A DNA stretch of 64,000 bases from Tubulanus polymorphus (taxonomy: Eukaryota; Nemertea; Palaeonemertea; Tubulaniformes; Tubulanidae): contig NC_134028.1 in assembly GCF_964204645.1 (NCBI RefSeq), forward strand, positions 18,078,153 through 18,142,152. The letters run 5' to 3'. The notes beneath the pieces are model-generated. The model ran no database searches, was not told the DNA's origin, and saw only the letters and a list, made by a program, of their open reading frames with translations. This document shows positions 32,385 to 43,289 of the stretch, one piece after another. The position numbers and the translations under genes were made by a program. Position 1 is the stretch's first letter; the number at the start of each line of letters is the position of its first letter.

Positions 32385-32690
32385 TAAGTGAAGTGGACTT
32401 ATCTCCAATCTATAGGATTATCTCCATCTTCTTCAGTCCACTTCACTTAATTTGTTTTTACTCTGAACTGTTTCGAATTGCTGTGGTTTCTACAGTACCC
32501 TGTGATGTTTTTATTGCTTGTTCTGTTTATCTTTAGTTCTGACAAATTTCTTCTATTTTCGATCCTATGAGTTTATATGCTTTGTTACTTGTTTCTCTGG
32601 TCATTCCACCTGATGATAACCTGTTAGTCAACAGCTGAAACGTTGTGGTTTCGAAATAATAAATTCTATTGTATAATTTTAAATTCGAAG
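32385..32690 (+). repeat. Penelope- or retrozyme-like terminal repeat relic
   Basis: TAAGTGAAGTGGACTT (32385-32400) is inverted at 32435-32449 (AGTCCACTTCACTTA). At 32610 CTGATGA is followed by a CTGTT/AACAG stem (32621-32634) and GAAA (32637-32640), then CGTTGTGGTTTCG and AATAATAAATTC. CTGATGA-stem-GAAACGTTGTG is the usual form of Penelope terminal hammerheads. Stem II is imperfect, so the ribozyme is probably inactive. It is unrelated in sequence to the copy at 24814. Confidence 0.45.
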
Positions 32691-33353
32691 TATGGTATTT
32701 CTTCATTTAGTTGCAGCTCTCTAGTGCGTAATTCTGGGAATCAGAAAACTTTTTATCTGAAAATTGTATCAAACTGAAAATTGATATATCATCTTAACTC
32801 CTTATTGATAACATTGTGTTAAAATTTCATCAAAATTGAACAAAAATCGAATAAATTGAAAATACAGATTTTATGTTCAAATCCATTATTACTGGAGGAA
32901 TTCTTACAAAGAACATCTACACTCAGCAAATTCTAGATAAGAAGATTTCTATGACCAAAATGATATCAAACATATATGAAAAAAGTTGTTTTTAATTTGT
33001 CACAGTGATACTGTGTGATACTGATGTGAGCCAGATGTGTTCCTGTAAACATTATAAACAAACTACCGCTTGCTATTTGCTAGTGGAATGTGGCTTGCAC
33101 TGTAAATCTGAAGTACCAACCGGTGGGTTTTTTCACTGTCATTTAACTCAGCCTTTAAGTGTAAAAGTATCCTAAAGGTTGTATCAAACCAGACATTACA
33201 TGTATTAAACCAGAATTTTATTGTGTCAAAAGAAATTTCTTCCATTCACACAACTAACCTTTACCAACATAAAGATGTCTGTTATAACTGTTCAACAGGT
33301 TCTTTTTATAGATCAATATTCTTTTCATATAGATTTAAAAGAAAAGTTATTTT
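32691..33353. other. No recognised feature
   Basis: Intronic AT-rich DNA of gene A without repeats shared with the rest of the window and without a supported exon. Confidence 0.4.
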
Positions 33354-34994
33354 TAGCCCACTTGGGACTTTAGTCCCAGCTGCTATTGCGTTCACTTTTC
33401 TTCCGTCGTCCGTCCGTCCGTCCGTCCGTCCGTCCGTAGACGGAATCCAGATATTTTGGGAAGTTTTGAAGACGCTTCAATGTAATGTCTTGATATTTGG
33501 GTTACACGTGTATCTACCCTAGACACATTGCAAAATCGATTGCAAAGTTGTAGTTCATGACATGTTCTATGATTGTGGTGAGTTTCAAGGTCATTGGGTT
33601 TTGCATTTGGTCACCAGGGGGCGTTGAATAGTAGAATAACTTAGCATTTCCATATTAAATTGGTAACGAGGCATATTTTGCTATCACAATCAATTAAAAA
33701 TCATAGCTGCTGACATATTCTATGATTGTGGTGAGTTTCAAGGTCATTGGTTTTTGGTTTACCTTTGTCAGCAGTATGAGGTTGGCATTGAGCCAATTCA
33801 TGTAAAATCGCGGTACGTTATTTTATGTGAGCATTTTTTCATTGCTTCTTGGGTTAAACGACGTACAATCGATGCGATTGAAGACATGACGAACCTCCGT
33901 CAATTACATGGTCAACTCTGTTTAAATTCAACGAAAAACTGTTTTTCAAGGCCTCCACATGCGCGGGACGGGAATGCTTATCATTAGACCGTTGCACACA
34001 CAAACACACGCTCATACAGACTACTATATGGTGATGCTGTAACACTGCTTGGCGCGTGCACGCTTGGTATGATAACAGGCTGAATAATCGTCTTAGCAGA
34101 AGATGAGCGCTGTGTTTTCTGTTTGATAGAATTTGTAATAAATTGTAATATCTTGTGACCTGAAAATACTAAGCAGCAAACTATAGGTATAGGTCAAGGT
34201 CTGAATATTATTGTAGTGGTAAATTCCAGGATTTAAAACGATCTACGCCCCTGTGTTTTAGCCATACATTGGAAGAGGTTTCGTTTCCCAAGACTCAATA
34301 TTCAGCCACCCTCTGACATGTGACGTCATATGAATTTTATTTGAATATTTTTTCATATTGTGAAAAATATTTTCTTGAAAATATAAAATAGTTAATTAAT
34401 AAGCCTACCTGTACCCTACGAATTTTTGGAGTAGACCATAAACAAATGTTTATCTTTGGTCTTATTCGACTACAAAATAATTCTTTAAGAAAGATAAAAT
34501 ACAATATAAACTTCTAGAACTTTGAAGTCACGAATTGAAAAGATTTTTCAAGCAATGCCCTTACTCCAAACAACCTCTAGCTTTCAAGGTAAACCACACT
34601 TTGCCCCTGGGCAATTTATTTCATATTGTGAAAAATATTTTTTTTGAAAAAATAAAATAGTTTCCCTGCTGCGCCTACCTGTACCCTACAAATTTTTGGA
34701 CGTAGACCATAAACAGATGTCTATCTTTGGTCTTATTTGACTACAAAATAATTATTTAAGAAAGAAAGAAAGATAAAATACAATATAAACTTCTAGAACT
34801 TTGAAGTCACGAATTAAAAAGATTTTTCAAGCAATGCCCTTACTCCAAACAACCTCTAGCTTTCAAGGTAAACCACACTTTGCCCATGGGCAATTTATTT
34901 CATATGGTCACCAGGGGGCGTTGCATATTGAAATTGTTAGATTGTTGAGCATTTGAAACCACTTCCCAAGTGGACATGGTGTCCCTGGGCCCTA
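33354..34994 (+). repeat. Family Y copy interrupted by element E2
   Basis: The 5' hairpin TAGCCCACTTGGGACTTTAG is followed by an expanded CCGTCCGTCCGTCCGTCCGT tract. The copy jumps from the 5' part (to 33535) directly to the tandem core, so the body is deleted. It is interrupted in GGTCATTGGTTTTTGG at 33753 and resumes at 34903 with CATATGGTCACCAGGGGGCG. The 3' end reads CCACTTCCCAAGTGGACATG, GTCCCTGGGCCCTAG. Confidence 0.85.
33754..34902 (+). mobile_element. Element E2, deleted relative of hAT-like E
   Basis: The first 150 bases (TTTACCTTTGTCAGCAGTAT to ATGACGAACCTCCGTC) match 25692-25845. The last part matches 28880-29102 and is present twice, at about 34390-34625 and 34655-34902. The transposase is absent. 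Between the ends is unrelated sequence of about 480 bases. It is the expected form of a non-autonomous copy moved by the E transposase. Confidence 0.8.
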
Positions 34995-36022
34995 GTTTGT
35001 TTTTGAAGAGTTTTTAGTCACAATACAAAAAGCAATACAGCTCCATTTAGATGTTCATTATCTTCTTACTTAATTAACCCTTAACTTGCCGTAGGTGACT
35101 GTAGTCAACACACTGCGGAAGTGCCATAGATGACTGTCGTCAACAGCCCCACTTATCTCGCATTTAAAATTTTGTTTTTATGTTACAAGCGTCACGGTGC
35201 GCATTGAGTCATAGTTCTTAACGCACGGCAACTGCTAATTTTCGAGAATCCAAACCCAGAAGTAATTTCTCATTGTGATATTTTGAAGAATTTTGACCTC
35301 AAAAATGCCCAGTAAATTTGATTTAGACTAAAAAATGAGCGTAATAAAGGTTTAAACAATGGATATAGTAATCTACCATGTCGTTATTAATGATTATCGA
35401 CAATATAATATGAATATGTGAGTAATCTGACTTTTTAGGGGGTCTTTTTGTGCTGGACCTCCCAAAATGACCCCACCCTGTGGACCCCCCTCTTTCAAAA
35501 ATGGGAAGTTAAATCTTTCAGCACTATTTGTGGCTACGAGTATAAACTACTGAGTGAGAAGTTTCAATGCCCTATGTACAATAGTTTGGAAGTTATGAGG
35601 TTTTATCTAAGGAGATAATTTCATTTCCATGCAAATCATCTGGCACACACAGGACTTAACATTAAAGCTGTCAGCAGGTCAAGGGTTTAGTGCCGTCATG
35701 TAATTTTCGGAAAGTTCATCTTAAGAATGTTATGTCTTGTTTTCAATATGTGGCTACATATTCATGCATTCAAAGGAATGGTTAAACTGTTAATGGAACT
35801 AACAAGTAATTTTTGTGTTATGGGATTAATGGTTATTTCCAAGAACTTTTCATTTTTGTGGACTTTTGCTTTAGTGAAGTCCATTTTTGCTATCACATAT
35901 GAAATTTTCTTCAAAATAACTTCCAAATGAGACTTTCTTTCTCTTCAGAACTATCAAAACATTCAATGCTAATATAAGATATCTATTGATTTTCATCGGA
36001 ATGCGTTGCTTATTAATTAATT
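34995..36022. other. No recognised feature
   Basis: Gene A intron. No coding stretch, and no repeat shared with other parts of the window was noticed. Confidence 0.4.
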
Positions 36023-36066
36023 AGGGGTTCTGCTGCCTTCGCAGAAACCCTATTGTATTCCTGCTG

Positions 36067-36105
<39 letters not shown>

Positions 36106-36210
36106 ATTATTATTATTATTATTAGGGTTTCTGCTCCTTTCGCAGAAACCCTATTGTAATTCTGTTGATTATTTTATTATTATTATTATTATTATAATTA
36201 TTATTATATT
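36023..36210 (+). repeat. Two nested family W 5' ends in an ATT microsatellite
   Basis: GGGGTTCTGCTGCCTTCGCA closed by GAAACCCT forms a hairpin at 36024-36051, followed by TGTATTCCTGCTG and (ATT)n to about 36123. Inside that tract a second hairpin starts (AGGGTTTCTGCTCCTTTCGC, 36124-36151), again followed by ATT repeats. The second copy lies in the microsatellite of the first. Related 5' ends lie at 52875, 57868 and 57922. Confidence 0.85.
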
Positions 36211-38109
36211 CTTTTTCACACTGGATCATACTGAAAGGATATAAACAACTGCAATTTACTTTCACTGTCGGTGAAACAATTCTGTATCACAAGTACTATG
36301 CTGCATTCACAAATACAGTATATGATATTAATTAGAATAGCACAGCGCACCTAACACGTCATCAGCTCATAATTATTAATGAGCTCATCCATTGGCAAAC
36401 CGGAAGTAAGCCAAGCACTCGTGTGACTGACTCTATTGTATTGAAACTGAATAGAGAATGATCCCCCAATAGCAATCAATTAAGATTTGTGAAAATAATC
36501 AACCTAGGGTGAAATTTATCGATGAATTTAGTTAATATGATAGCTTGCCTTTAAAGAAGTAGCTGGAATGCCGTGGCCTGAAAACAGGAGGAAATAGCCG
36601 ATCTCTTCAGCTGTAAGTAGCTTTTGTTTGTGTTCTGTCTAAACACTGATGCTCTGTTTGTTAAAACATAAGGCCATTTAATTAAGCGTCTCATTCAGTC
36701 TCAATTATTTATTTAATGGTAGATCAGCTAGGATTAATAAGGGATTTTTCATTTTTGCTTAACTTTTGATATTGTAAAGTCTTTTAGAGCTTACTTTAAA
36801 TTCCAAATAGGCCTAGCACTATAATCAATAATGATGTCCTAAAATGCATTTCAATTTGTAGGCCCAGCAAAAGAAAGCGAAGTGACTAAATTTATAAAAT
36901 CTTAACCTTATATGTTTTCAGATGAAAGGAAACCAAAGAATTTTAAAAACCAATCAACAGACGAAATTGGAAAAGCTGCAACGAGTAGCTGGTCAAACCA
37001 ACTTTGATTTTGTAAACGCCTATTTAATTTACCCTTACAACAATTAGATTAACAGACACATTTTGAATCTGCATTGATAATCGAAAATTCTAATAACTGT
37101 GTAAATCTTAATAATGATTTTTCTCCCCACAACTAACTTATATCTAAATTCCATAATTGCAAATTGGTTAAACTCAACACAAGATTTGTCCCTTTGATCC
37201 TCTGTACCATTCTTATGTTATCTCACTCTATTAATTGTAGTCATTCAACTTGTATTCAATTTGTTTTGATTTTAGTATCCCCTAGATTGTCTCTATAATA
37301 CTATTTTTAAGATTTACACGTATCATTAATTAGTTTGCTCTTCTTTAGCTTTTAACTTTTTCTTTGATTTTTGTATCATTTCTGATTACTTTGTCTCAAA
37401 ACAATATTGAAATATTGAATAAACTACTTCCTCAAAGAAAGATTTTATGTCTTGTATTATTTTTTCTTTATTATTGTGGGATTCTTTTTATATTACTCTT
37501 TATCCATCGACACCGGCGTTGGCCTTAAAACTTTGCCCATTGAGATTGACTTAGGAAAACAAACGATAGTTACACTTCATATCCTCCCTATCTGGATACC
37601 TGTTGTCGCAATCTAGTGCCTTTAACAACATTGCTTCTTGTAAACCATACTTAATAAAAATATAAACCCGAATACTCTTAAATCCACAATTTAGAAAAAT
37701 AAACACCATTATATTCGGCCTACAGTACAGCTAAACTGCTGAGCTTGCCTGACTTCCGGATTCATCAGTGCTCAAGTGTGACCTCGATTCATCGACAGTA
37801 ACTAAAAATAGATCAGGTGCGCTGCGCTATTGCACTGTTAACTCACTGTGAGCCTCTAAACATCGAAATTTTAGCCCGATTCAAACAGTATCCATATACG
37901 TATATGTATTGTGTACATGTCTTATTCCCACAGCGCTTCCGAAATACGTGTGTTAGTGTGTGTCCTTATATTGATAGAGCTGTGTTGTTCTAGATCTGTA
38001 GTAAAGACGTAAGCAGTAGTGATATTTTATCTCCTCTATGAGTCGATCGTTGAATTAGGACATTGCTCAACTGAACGCAACAGAGGAATTTTTATAACTT
38101 GTTTGTGTC
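36211..38109. other. Probable family W body and unrecognised DNA
   Basis: No gene is supported. The first part presumably continues the family W element, but no 3' end (GGCAGAAACCC) is seen. Around 37120-37440 are AATAAA-like words and AT-rich sequence without a frame. Confidence 0.35.
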
Positions 38110-38115
38110 GTATAC

Positions 38116-38816
38116 TATGGAAGACCTGAGACGACATTCTGAGTTCATCAATTCACGAGTTTATGAGTTTCGGCCCTGACTTCCCGAGTTTACGAGTTCT
38201 AACTATTCTAGCACACGCAATACGATCATCAATACGGTAATACAGCAGTCATTATTTTCACGTCGTTTTTCTAAGTCGATGAGTTCCAAACTAAACCCCG
38301 ATACCCGGCGGCCTGCTTCCTACCATGCATCCGTACCTGAATTGCTGCTACTGACGATGTACTTAATTGATTTCATAGTCAAATTTTTTTATTGTAAAAT
38401 CTTAAGAGTTCATTAAAGTTCGATTGTATTGTATTGTATAATCTATGGGCTTTCCTCTTGGGTCCCGGTCCTCCGGCCATTCATGATTATTTCTTCATAA
38501 TCCTTTTGATCTGCCTGATTCTGAAATAAAAGATGACAAAAAACATTATATGTAACCACAATGTTTCCTTATCATATTCATTCACAACGATTCAATTATG
38601 TCATGGCTGGACGTAACTGCATGATTTGAAAGTCCATCTTGGAAATATTTTTGAATAAGATGCTCGTACTCTTTCATCGTTAGTGTCATTATTCACCAAA
38701 AGATAAATGGTGAAATCAAAGACAAAAAATCGCGAACTCGAGAAGTCAGGACCGAAAGTCATGAACTCAGAACTCGTGAATTGATGAACTCAGACTGTGG
38801 TCTCAGGTCTTCCATA
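38116..38816. mobile_element. Foldback-type DNA element F2
   Basis: The ends are inverted: TATGGAAGACCTGAGACGAC on the left, and the reverse of GTGGTCTCAGGTCTTCCATA on the right. They are flanked by GTATAC on both sides (38110-38115, 38817-38822). Inside the ends are short repeats built on GAGTTCATGAGTT/CACGAGTTTATGAG, replacing the ACATACGAGAT repeats of F1. It is 701 bases long with no coding capacity. It shares about 20 terminal bases with F1 and so belongs to the same family. Confidence 0.85.
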
Positions 38817-38929
38817 GTATACACAAGTAAGAGAGCATCATATATAGCTTCGAATTCGGCAACACAAGTTAGGGAGCATCATATTTAGGCTTTAATACTT
38901 CGAATTTGGCTAGAAACATGAATATTGCC

Positions 38930-39840
38930 CAACGGATTTACTTGAAACTTACGTGAGATGTACGGAACACAGGTACCTTGAGGTAAGTCGAAGGAGTCTT
39001 TGATTCGGGACCCCGTTCACCCACCAGGGGATGTTATACTTTTGAAAATTCTGATATCGAAAAGTTACTGCATGAGAAAAATTTTTGTCTTTGAGTTTTC
39101 TGCTTCGGGTGAGCACGAAAGTTGTTCATGACAGCCTGGAGGTTAAAAAAGTCAATGACACGCCCTATCTGTGATAAACGGTTTGGGCTCTACGGGCTCG
39201 AAAATGGGCCCAAATTTTTTAATGAGATTTTTGCCCCTAGCTCTTTAACCGTTGGAGAATCGTGGTTGCAATGAATGATCAGTAGCCCTTGACAAGACGC
39301 TTGTATTGATGTATGGTTTAAAGGCCAAGGAGTATGGATGCTAGTTAACCAGGTGGCAAACACTTGATATCGGCCATCCCACTAACTACAGTATCTTGTT
39401 TGTAATGTTTAGAGTGAGCGAGGATGGCTCACAACATTAACTGCAGGTCACATACAGTTAAATTTGACATATTCATAAAAGTTTTCATATCAAGTTCTAA
39501 ATTAATTTTAACTGATCTAGTCATAGTGGGAATTGTTTGTAGAGATTTGGCCAAGATTAAAGATTAAAGATTTAATTTTTAATTTAAAGTGTACGAAATT
39601 TCAGACTTATCCATTAACCATAGAAAAGTTTTGATGTTGCCAAATTTTGGTACTATGAATGAGGCTATGTTTTGTTTATGTATACTGATGACTATAGGTA
39701 TCATATTACTGTTACTATCTTCTGTGAGCTACACTAATTCAATGGATAACTCCTTCCTCTATGTCATTCAAAGATTCAAATTTTGAAGGAAATGCCAACT
39801 AAAAAGCTTTATTTCTCGAAGAGGAGGGCCTAAAACACAT
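38930..39840 (+). repeat. Repeat family U, left part
   Basis: CCCACCAGGGGATGTTATAC, CCCCTAGCTCTTTAACCGTT and GAATCGTGGTTGCAATGAAT recur in diverged form at 41380-41640. The LINE at 39871 probably splits this copy. Unit length is about 400 bases. A duplicated CATCATAT...CTTCGAATT block at 38828-38905 precedes it. Confidence 0.6.
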
Positions 39841-39870
39841 TTTTGACTGCAGGAATGAATATATTACACA

Positions 39871-41055
39871 TTGGATTTAAGTTCTGCATTTGACACTATT
39901 GACCACTCAATTCTGATTCATACATTAGAACATCGTTTTGGAGTAAGTTGTGTAGCACTTGATTGGTTCAAATCCTACCTTAGTGATTGCAAACAACAGT
40001 GTATTTTAAGTGGAAAAGTTGGAAACCTATCAGATTTGTTATGTGGCGTCCCTCAGGGATCAGTTATAGGTCCCCTCTTGTTCACCCTTTACACCGCTCC
40101 ACTTGCTGACGTTATAGAGAAGCACAATTTGGATTACATGGATTACATTCTGCAGGGAACCAAATACTGCTGTACCAATAATTGAAAAATGTGTCGTGGA
40201 TATACGTGTTTTGATGAGAGATCATCTCTTATTTCTAAATGATTCAAAAACTGAAGTTATTTTATTCTCATCCAAATTCAGAAAAGTGAATAATGTTTTT
40301 AATGGATTATGTGTAGGTGATTCCACAATATTTCTCTCTTCAACAGTACGCAACCTTGGATTTTATTTTGATAGCTTCATGACAACGGATAATCATATTA
40401 AACATATCTGTAAAGTGGCATCATTTGCATTAGAATTAGTAAAATTCGATCATTACTCGATACAGCCACTACTGAAAAGCTGGTTCATTGTTTTATCACG
40501 TCAAGACTAGATTATTGTAACATTTTATTACTTGGAATTACAGATTATCAAATGTCAAAACTTCAAACTTCAGCAGCTAGGTTAATTACTCAAGGTTCTA
40601 AATATGACCATATCACCCCTGTTTTATTTAGCTTACATTGGTTACCTGTTTTTAAATGTATACAATTCAAAGTTTTACTTTTGGTTTTTAAATGTATTCA
40701 TGGTCTAGCACCTCCTTACCTTAGCAATTTAGTGTCTCTGTACAAACCGAGTCGTTCATTAAGGTCAGCTAATATGTTTAAACTGTCTCATGTGTCATGC
40801 AATACAATTCTTTACGTTAATCGAGCTTTTGCTTGCGCTGCCCCTGTTTTATGGAATAATCTACCTTTAACCTTACGTACTAGTGATGATATTAATTATT
40901 TTAAAACCAATCTTATATCATTTCTTTTTACTCAGTATTATGATAACTAATGTTTTATTAAAACTATATTATTATCTTAATGTATTCATTATTGTAAACC
41001 GCCTTGAAACGCAGTGTAAAGCGGTATATAAATAAGATTATTATTATTATTAATA
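39871..41055 (+). pseudogene. CR1/L2-like LINE reverse transcriptase, broken
   Basis: Three frames in series carry [13 protein letters not shown] and [17 protein letters not shown] (RT motifs 3 and 4), a degraded stretch where the YADD active site should be ([11 protein letters not shown]), DSKTEVILFSSKFR, and finally LHWLPVFKCIQFKVLLLVFK, GLAPPYLSNL and WNNLPLTLR, the C-terminal signature of the CR1/L2 group. The 3' end is GCGGTATATAAATAAG followed by ATT repeats, typical of this group. The amino-terminal half and endonuclease are absent. Two frameshifts and the lost active site make it dead. It sits inside family U. Confidence 0.85.
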
Positions 41056-41079
41056 CATATATCTGACATAAAGGAGTAT

Positions 41080-42150
41080 CCAAATCGGAGAACTGACAGA
41101 GAAAATAGGAGATCCAGTTTCAACCGTTGGAGCTCTCCACTGCACTATGGCTTCAGGGGTACTGCCATCTTTGACATTGATTGGGCTTTTATACTGCTCC
41201 TCGGCCTTTAAGTAGGTAAATCATATGGTTCTCCAGTAGTACCACCTATAAGATGCTGGAAAACGCATTTTCATCTATATCGACTAAGGGTATTAATGGA
41301 TTTCTATAAAAATTGATACAAATGTACCTGGTTACTTAATACAACAAACCCCACATATAGTTAGTTCCTATTTTAACCACTAGGGGCATAAATTTTGAAA
41401 ACTCATTTCAGCATCCGTTTTTCCCATTTAATGCGGTCTGTTTATTATTTAAATCAGAGAACTTGGTATGAGTACATAGACATGTGTGTAATATGCCAAC
41501 CTGCATGGTTAGTTCATACAACTGCCACCAGGGGACTGTGAAAACTACAATTTTTGCTCCTAGCTCCTTAACCATTGACGATAGAATCGTGGTTGCAATG
41601 TGTGGTTAGTAGCCCTTTACATGATACTTGTATTAATGTAGGGTTTAAGTATATAACTTATGGTTCTCGAGTAGCGCCACCTACAAGTTGTATTAAATGC
41701 ATTTTTATTGATATCTACTAAGTGGATAAAGGGATTTCTATGAAAATTGATACACATGATCCTGGATATAAAGTAAATTGAACCCCTCACATAATTAGTT
41801 CCTATTCTAACCACTAGGGGGCGTAATATCGGGAAACTCATGCAAGCATCCGTTTTTCCTGTAAGATTCAGTCCTCTCATTATAGAATAAAAAAATGGTG
41901 TGAATATGTTTGAATAGTATGCTAACCGGCAAAATTAGCTCATTCAACTGCCACTGAGAATGGTAAAGGTACCGTATCTTCGTTATTCTCGAAGTTATTT
42001 CCCCTAAACTTGGTACATTAGTATTTTGCACTTCGTAGCCAAGTGGGTCAACGTATCTATGATATGTGCTGACCCCTAGGTGGCGTTCCTTTAATAAAGC
42101 GAGCGTTATGAACTGATTTCGGTGAAACGCGCCCTTGTATGACATTGTAT
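41080..42150 (+). repeat. Repeat family U, right part, tandem units
   Basis: Two units of about 420 bases share ATGGTTCTC(C/G)AGTAG, GGATTTCTATGAAAATTGAT, TTAGTTCCTATTCTAACCAC and TAGGGGGCGTAA. CCACTAGGGGGCG at 41811 resembles a CTCF core. It leads at 42156 into the family W type 3' end (AAGGCAGAAACCCATTATTG, CTGCTTTGCAGCTATATTT), so U may be the body of W. Confidence 0.65.
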
Positions 42151-42189
42151 CCAGCAAGGCAGAAACCCATTATTGCTGCTTTGCAGCTA

Positions 42190-42750
42190 TATTTTAGTTT
42201 TTTATTTGTTGTTGGAACTACATCTCTTTTCGGGAGAACACATGCCTTTTTACGAATATTCTTGCATGTGCGCGTCATGGTCATATAGACTCGCTGCTAT
42301 GTAGAGTATTGATCTGTGTATGTATATGAAAAGCGTGACCTAGTTTTCTGGGAATCTTGGTAAATCTTGGAAAATTGTTCAATTTAAGAAAATAAATTGG
42401 CTAACAAACTTTGTACACAGTGTATGAAATAAATGATATCAGCTTCACACCATGAAAGTGGAGAGTCAGTGGGGAGAATCCACTACATTATTCATGATGA
42501 ATCATCATGCAGTTACATTTGTTTCTTGATATTTTCCATCCTTATTTTCGATTTTATTTCGATTTATCTGTAAAGTCAGTTTTATCCCATCATTTGAATT
42601 AAATCAATTTTCACTGTTTTTAATTTGTTTTGCTACAGTTTTCATTTGTTTTGCTACAGTGCCACTGTATAATTTTGATGCTGGATTAAACATACATTAT
42701 CGTGTAAATTTAGGAAAGTCCATATTGAAAATTTCGTTTCTTGTTAATAT
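42190..42750 (+). repeat. Segment homologous to 780-1460
   Basis: The same ordered blocks as 780-1460 on the minus strand (TTGGAACTACAT, ACACAGTGTATGA, TCATGATGAATCATCATGCA, TCCCATCATTTGAATT, GTAAATTTAGGAAAGTCCAT). It ends within 30 bases of the exon 4 acceptor of gene A. Confidence 0.7.
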
Positions 42751-42775
42751 TGTAGGACCATTATATTTTTTCCAG

Positions 42776-42910
42776 ATGAAAGAAGCATGTGACTATTTTG
42801 CTGTTAAAGGATTAAGAGTTAAAGAAGGTGAATATACTGGAGAAGTGATAGTTAAAAAGAAGCTTGATTATGAAACGCATCGTGATTTTATTCTACATCT
42901 GATGGCAAAG
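42776..42910 (+). CDS. Cadherin gene A, exon 4 (EC2)
   Basis: A 135-base exon (45 codons), phase 0 at both ends, with acceptor TATTTTTTCCAG and donor GTGAGC. The peptide includes CDYFAVKGLRV, GEVIVKKKLDYE and RDFILHLMAK. F-V-(6)-G-I/V--KKLDYE is the central motif of a cadherin repeat, with LDYE supplying the calcium-binding Glu. It follows exon 3 in frame (CVGNTPN/MKEAC). Another acceptor at 42755 would add 21 bases and is less likely. Confidence 0.88.
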
Positions 42911-43289
42911 GTGAGCAATAGAGAACTGATGCCCTACAAATATCTGCTCTAATCCAATTGAAAAGAGGAATTAGATAAAATATAGCTGTAAAGTTGCCTC
43001 AATTAGTTTTCAGTTTACAATTACATTGGGATATGTCATTAATTCCAACGTCACTTGCAAATTCATCAAAATCAGTCCATTGTTTTAAGAAATGCTGCAA
43101 GGGGGGACCTAGTACGTTGGGTATTTCGGATTTTGCATTCAAATTATCCGATTTAAAACAATCATTCAACTTCGTAGAGTTGCTAGACCATTGTCATAAC
43201 CCAAACAGGAACGAGCTTGGTTGCAAAATACTACGAGATTCACGCACGACAGGCATGTCATACTTGAACAATGTTTTTCTTAAGAGATA

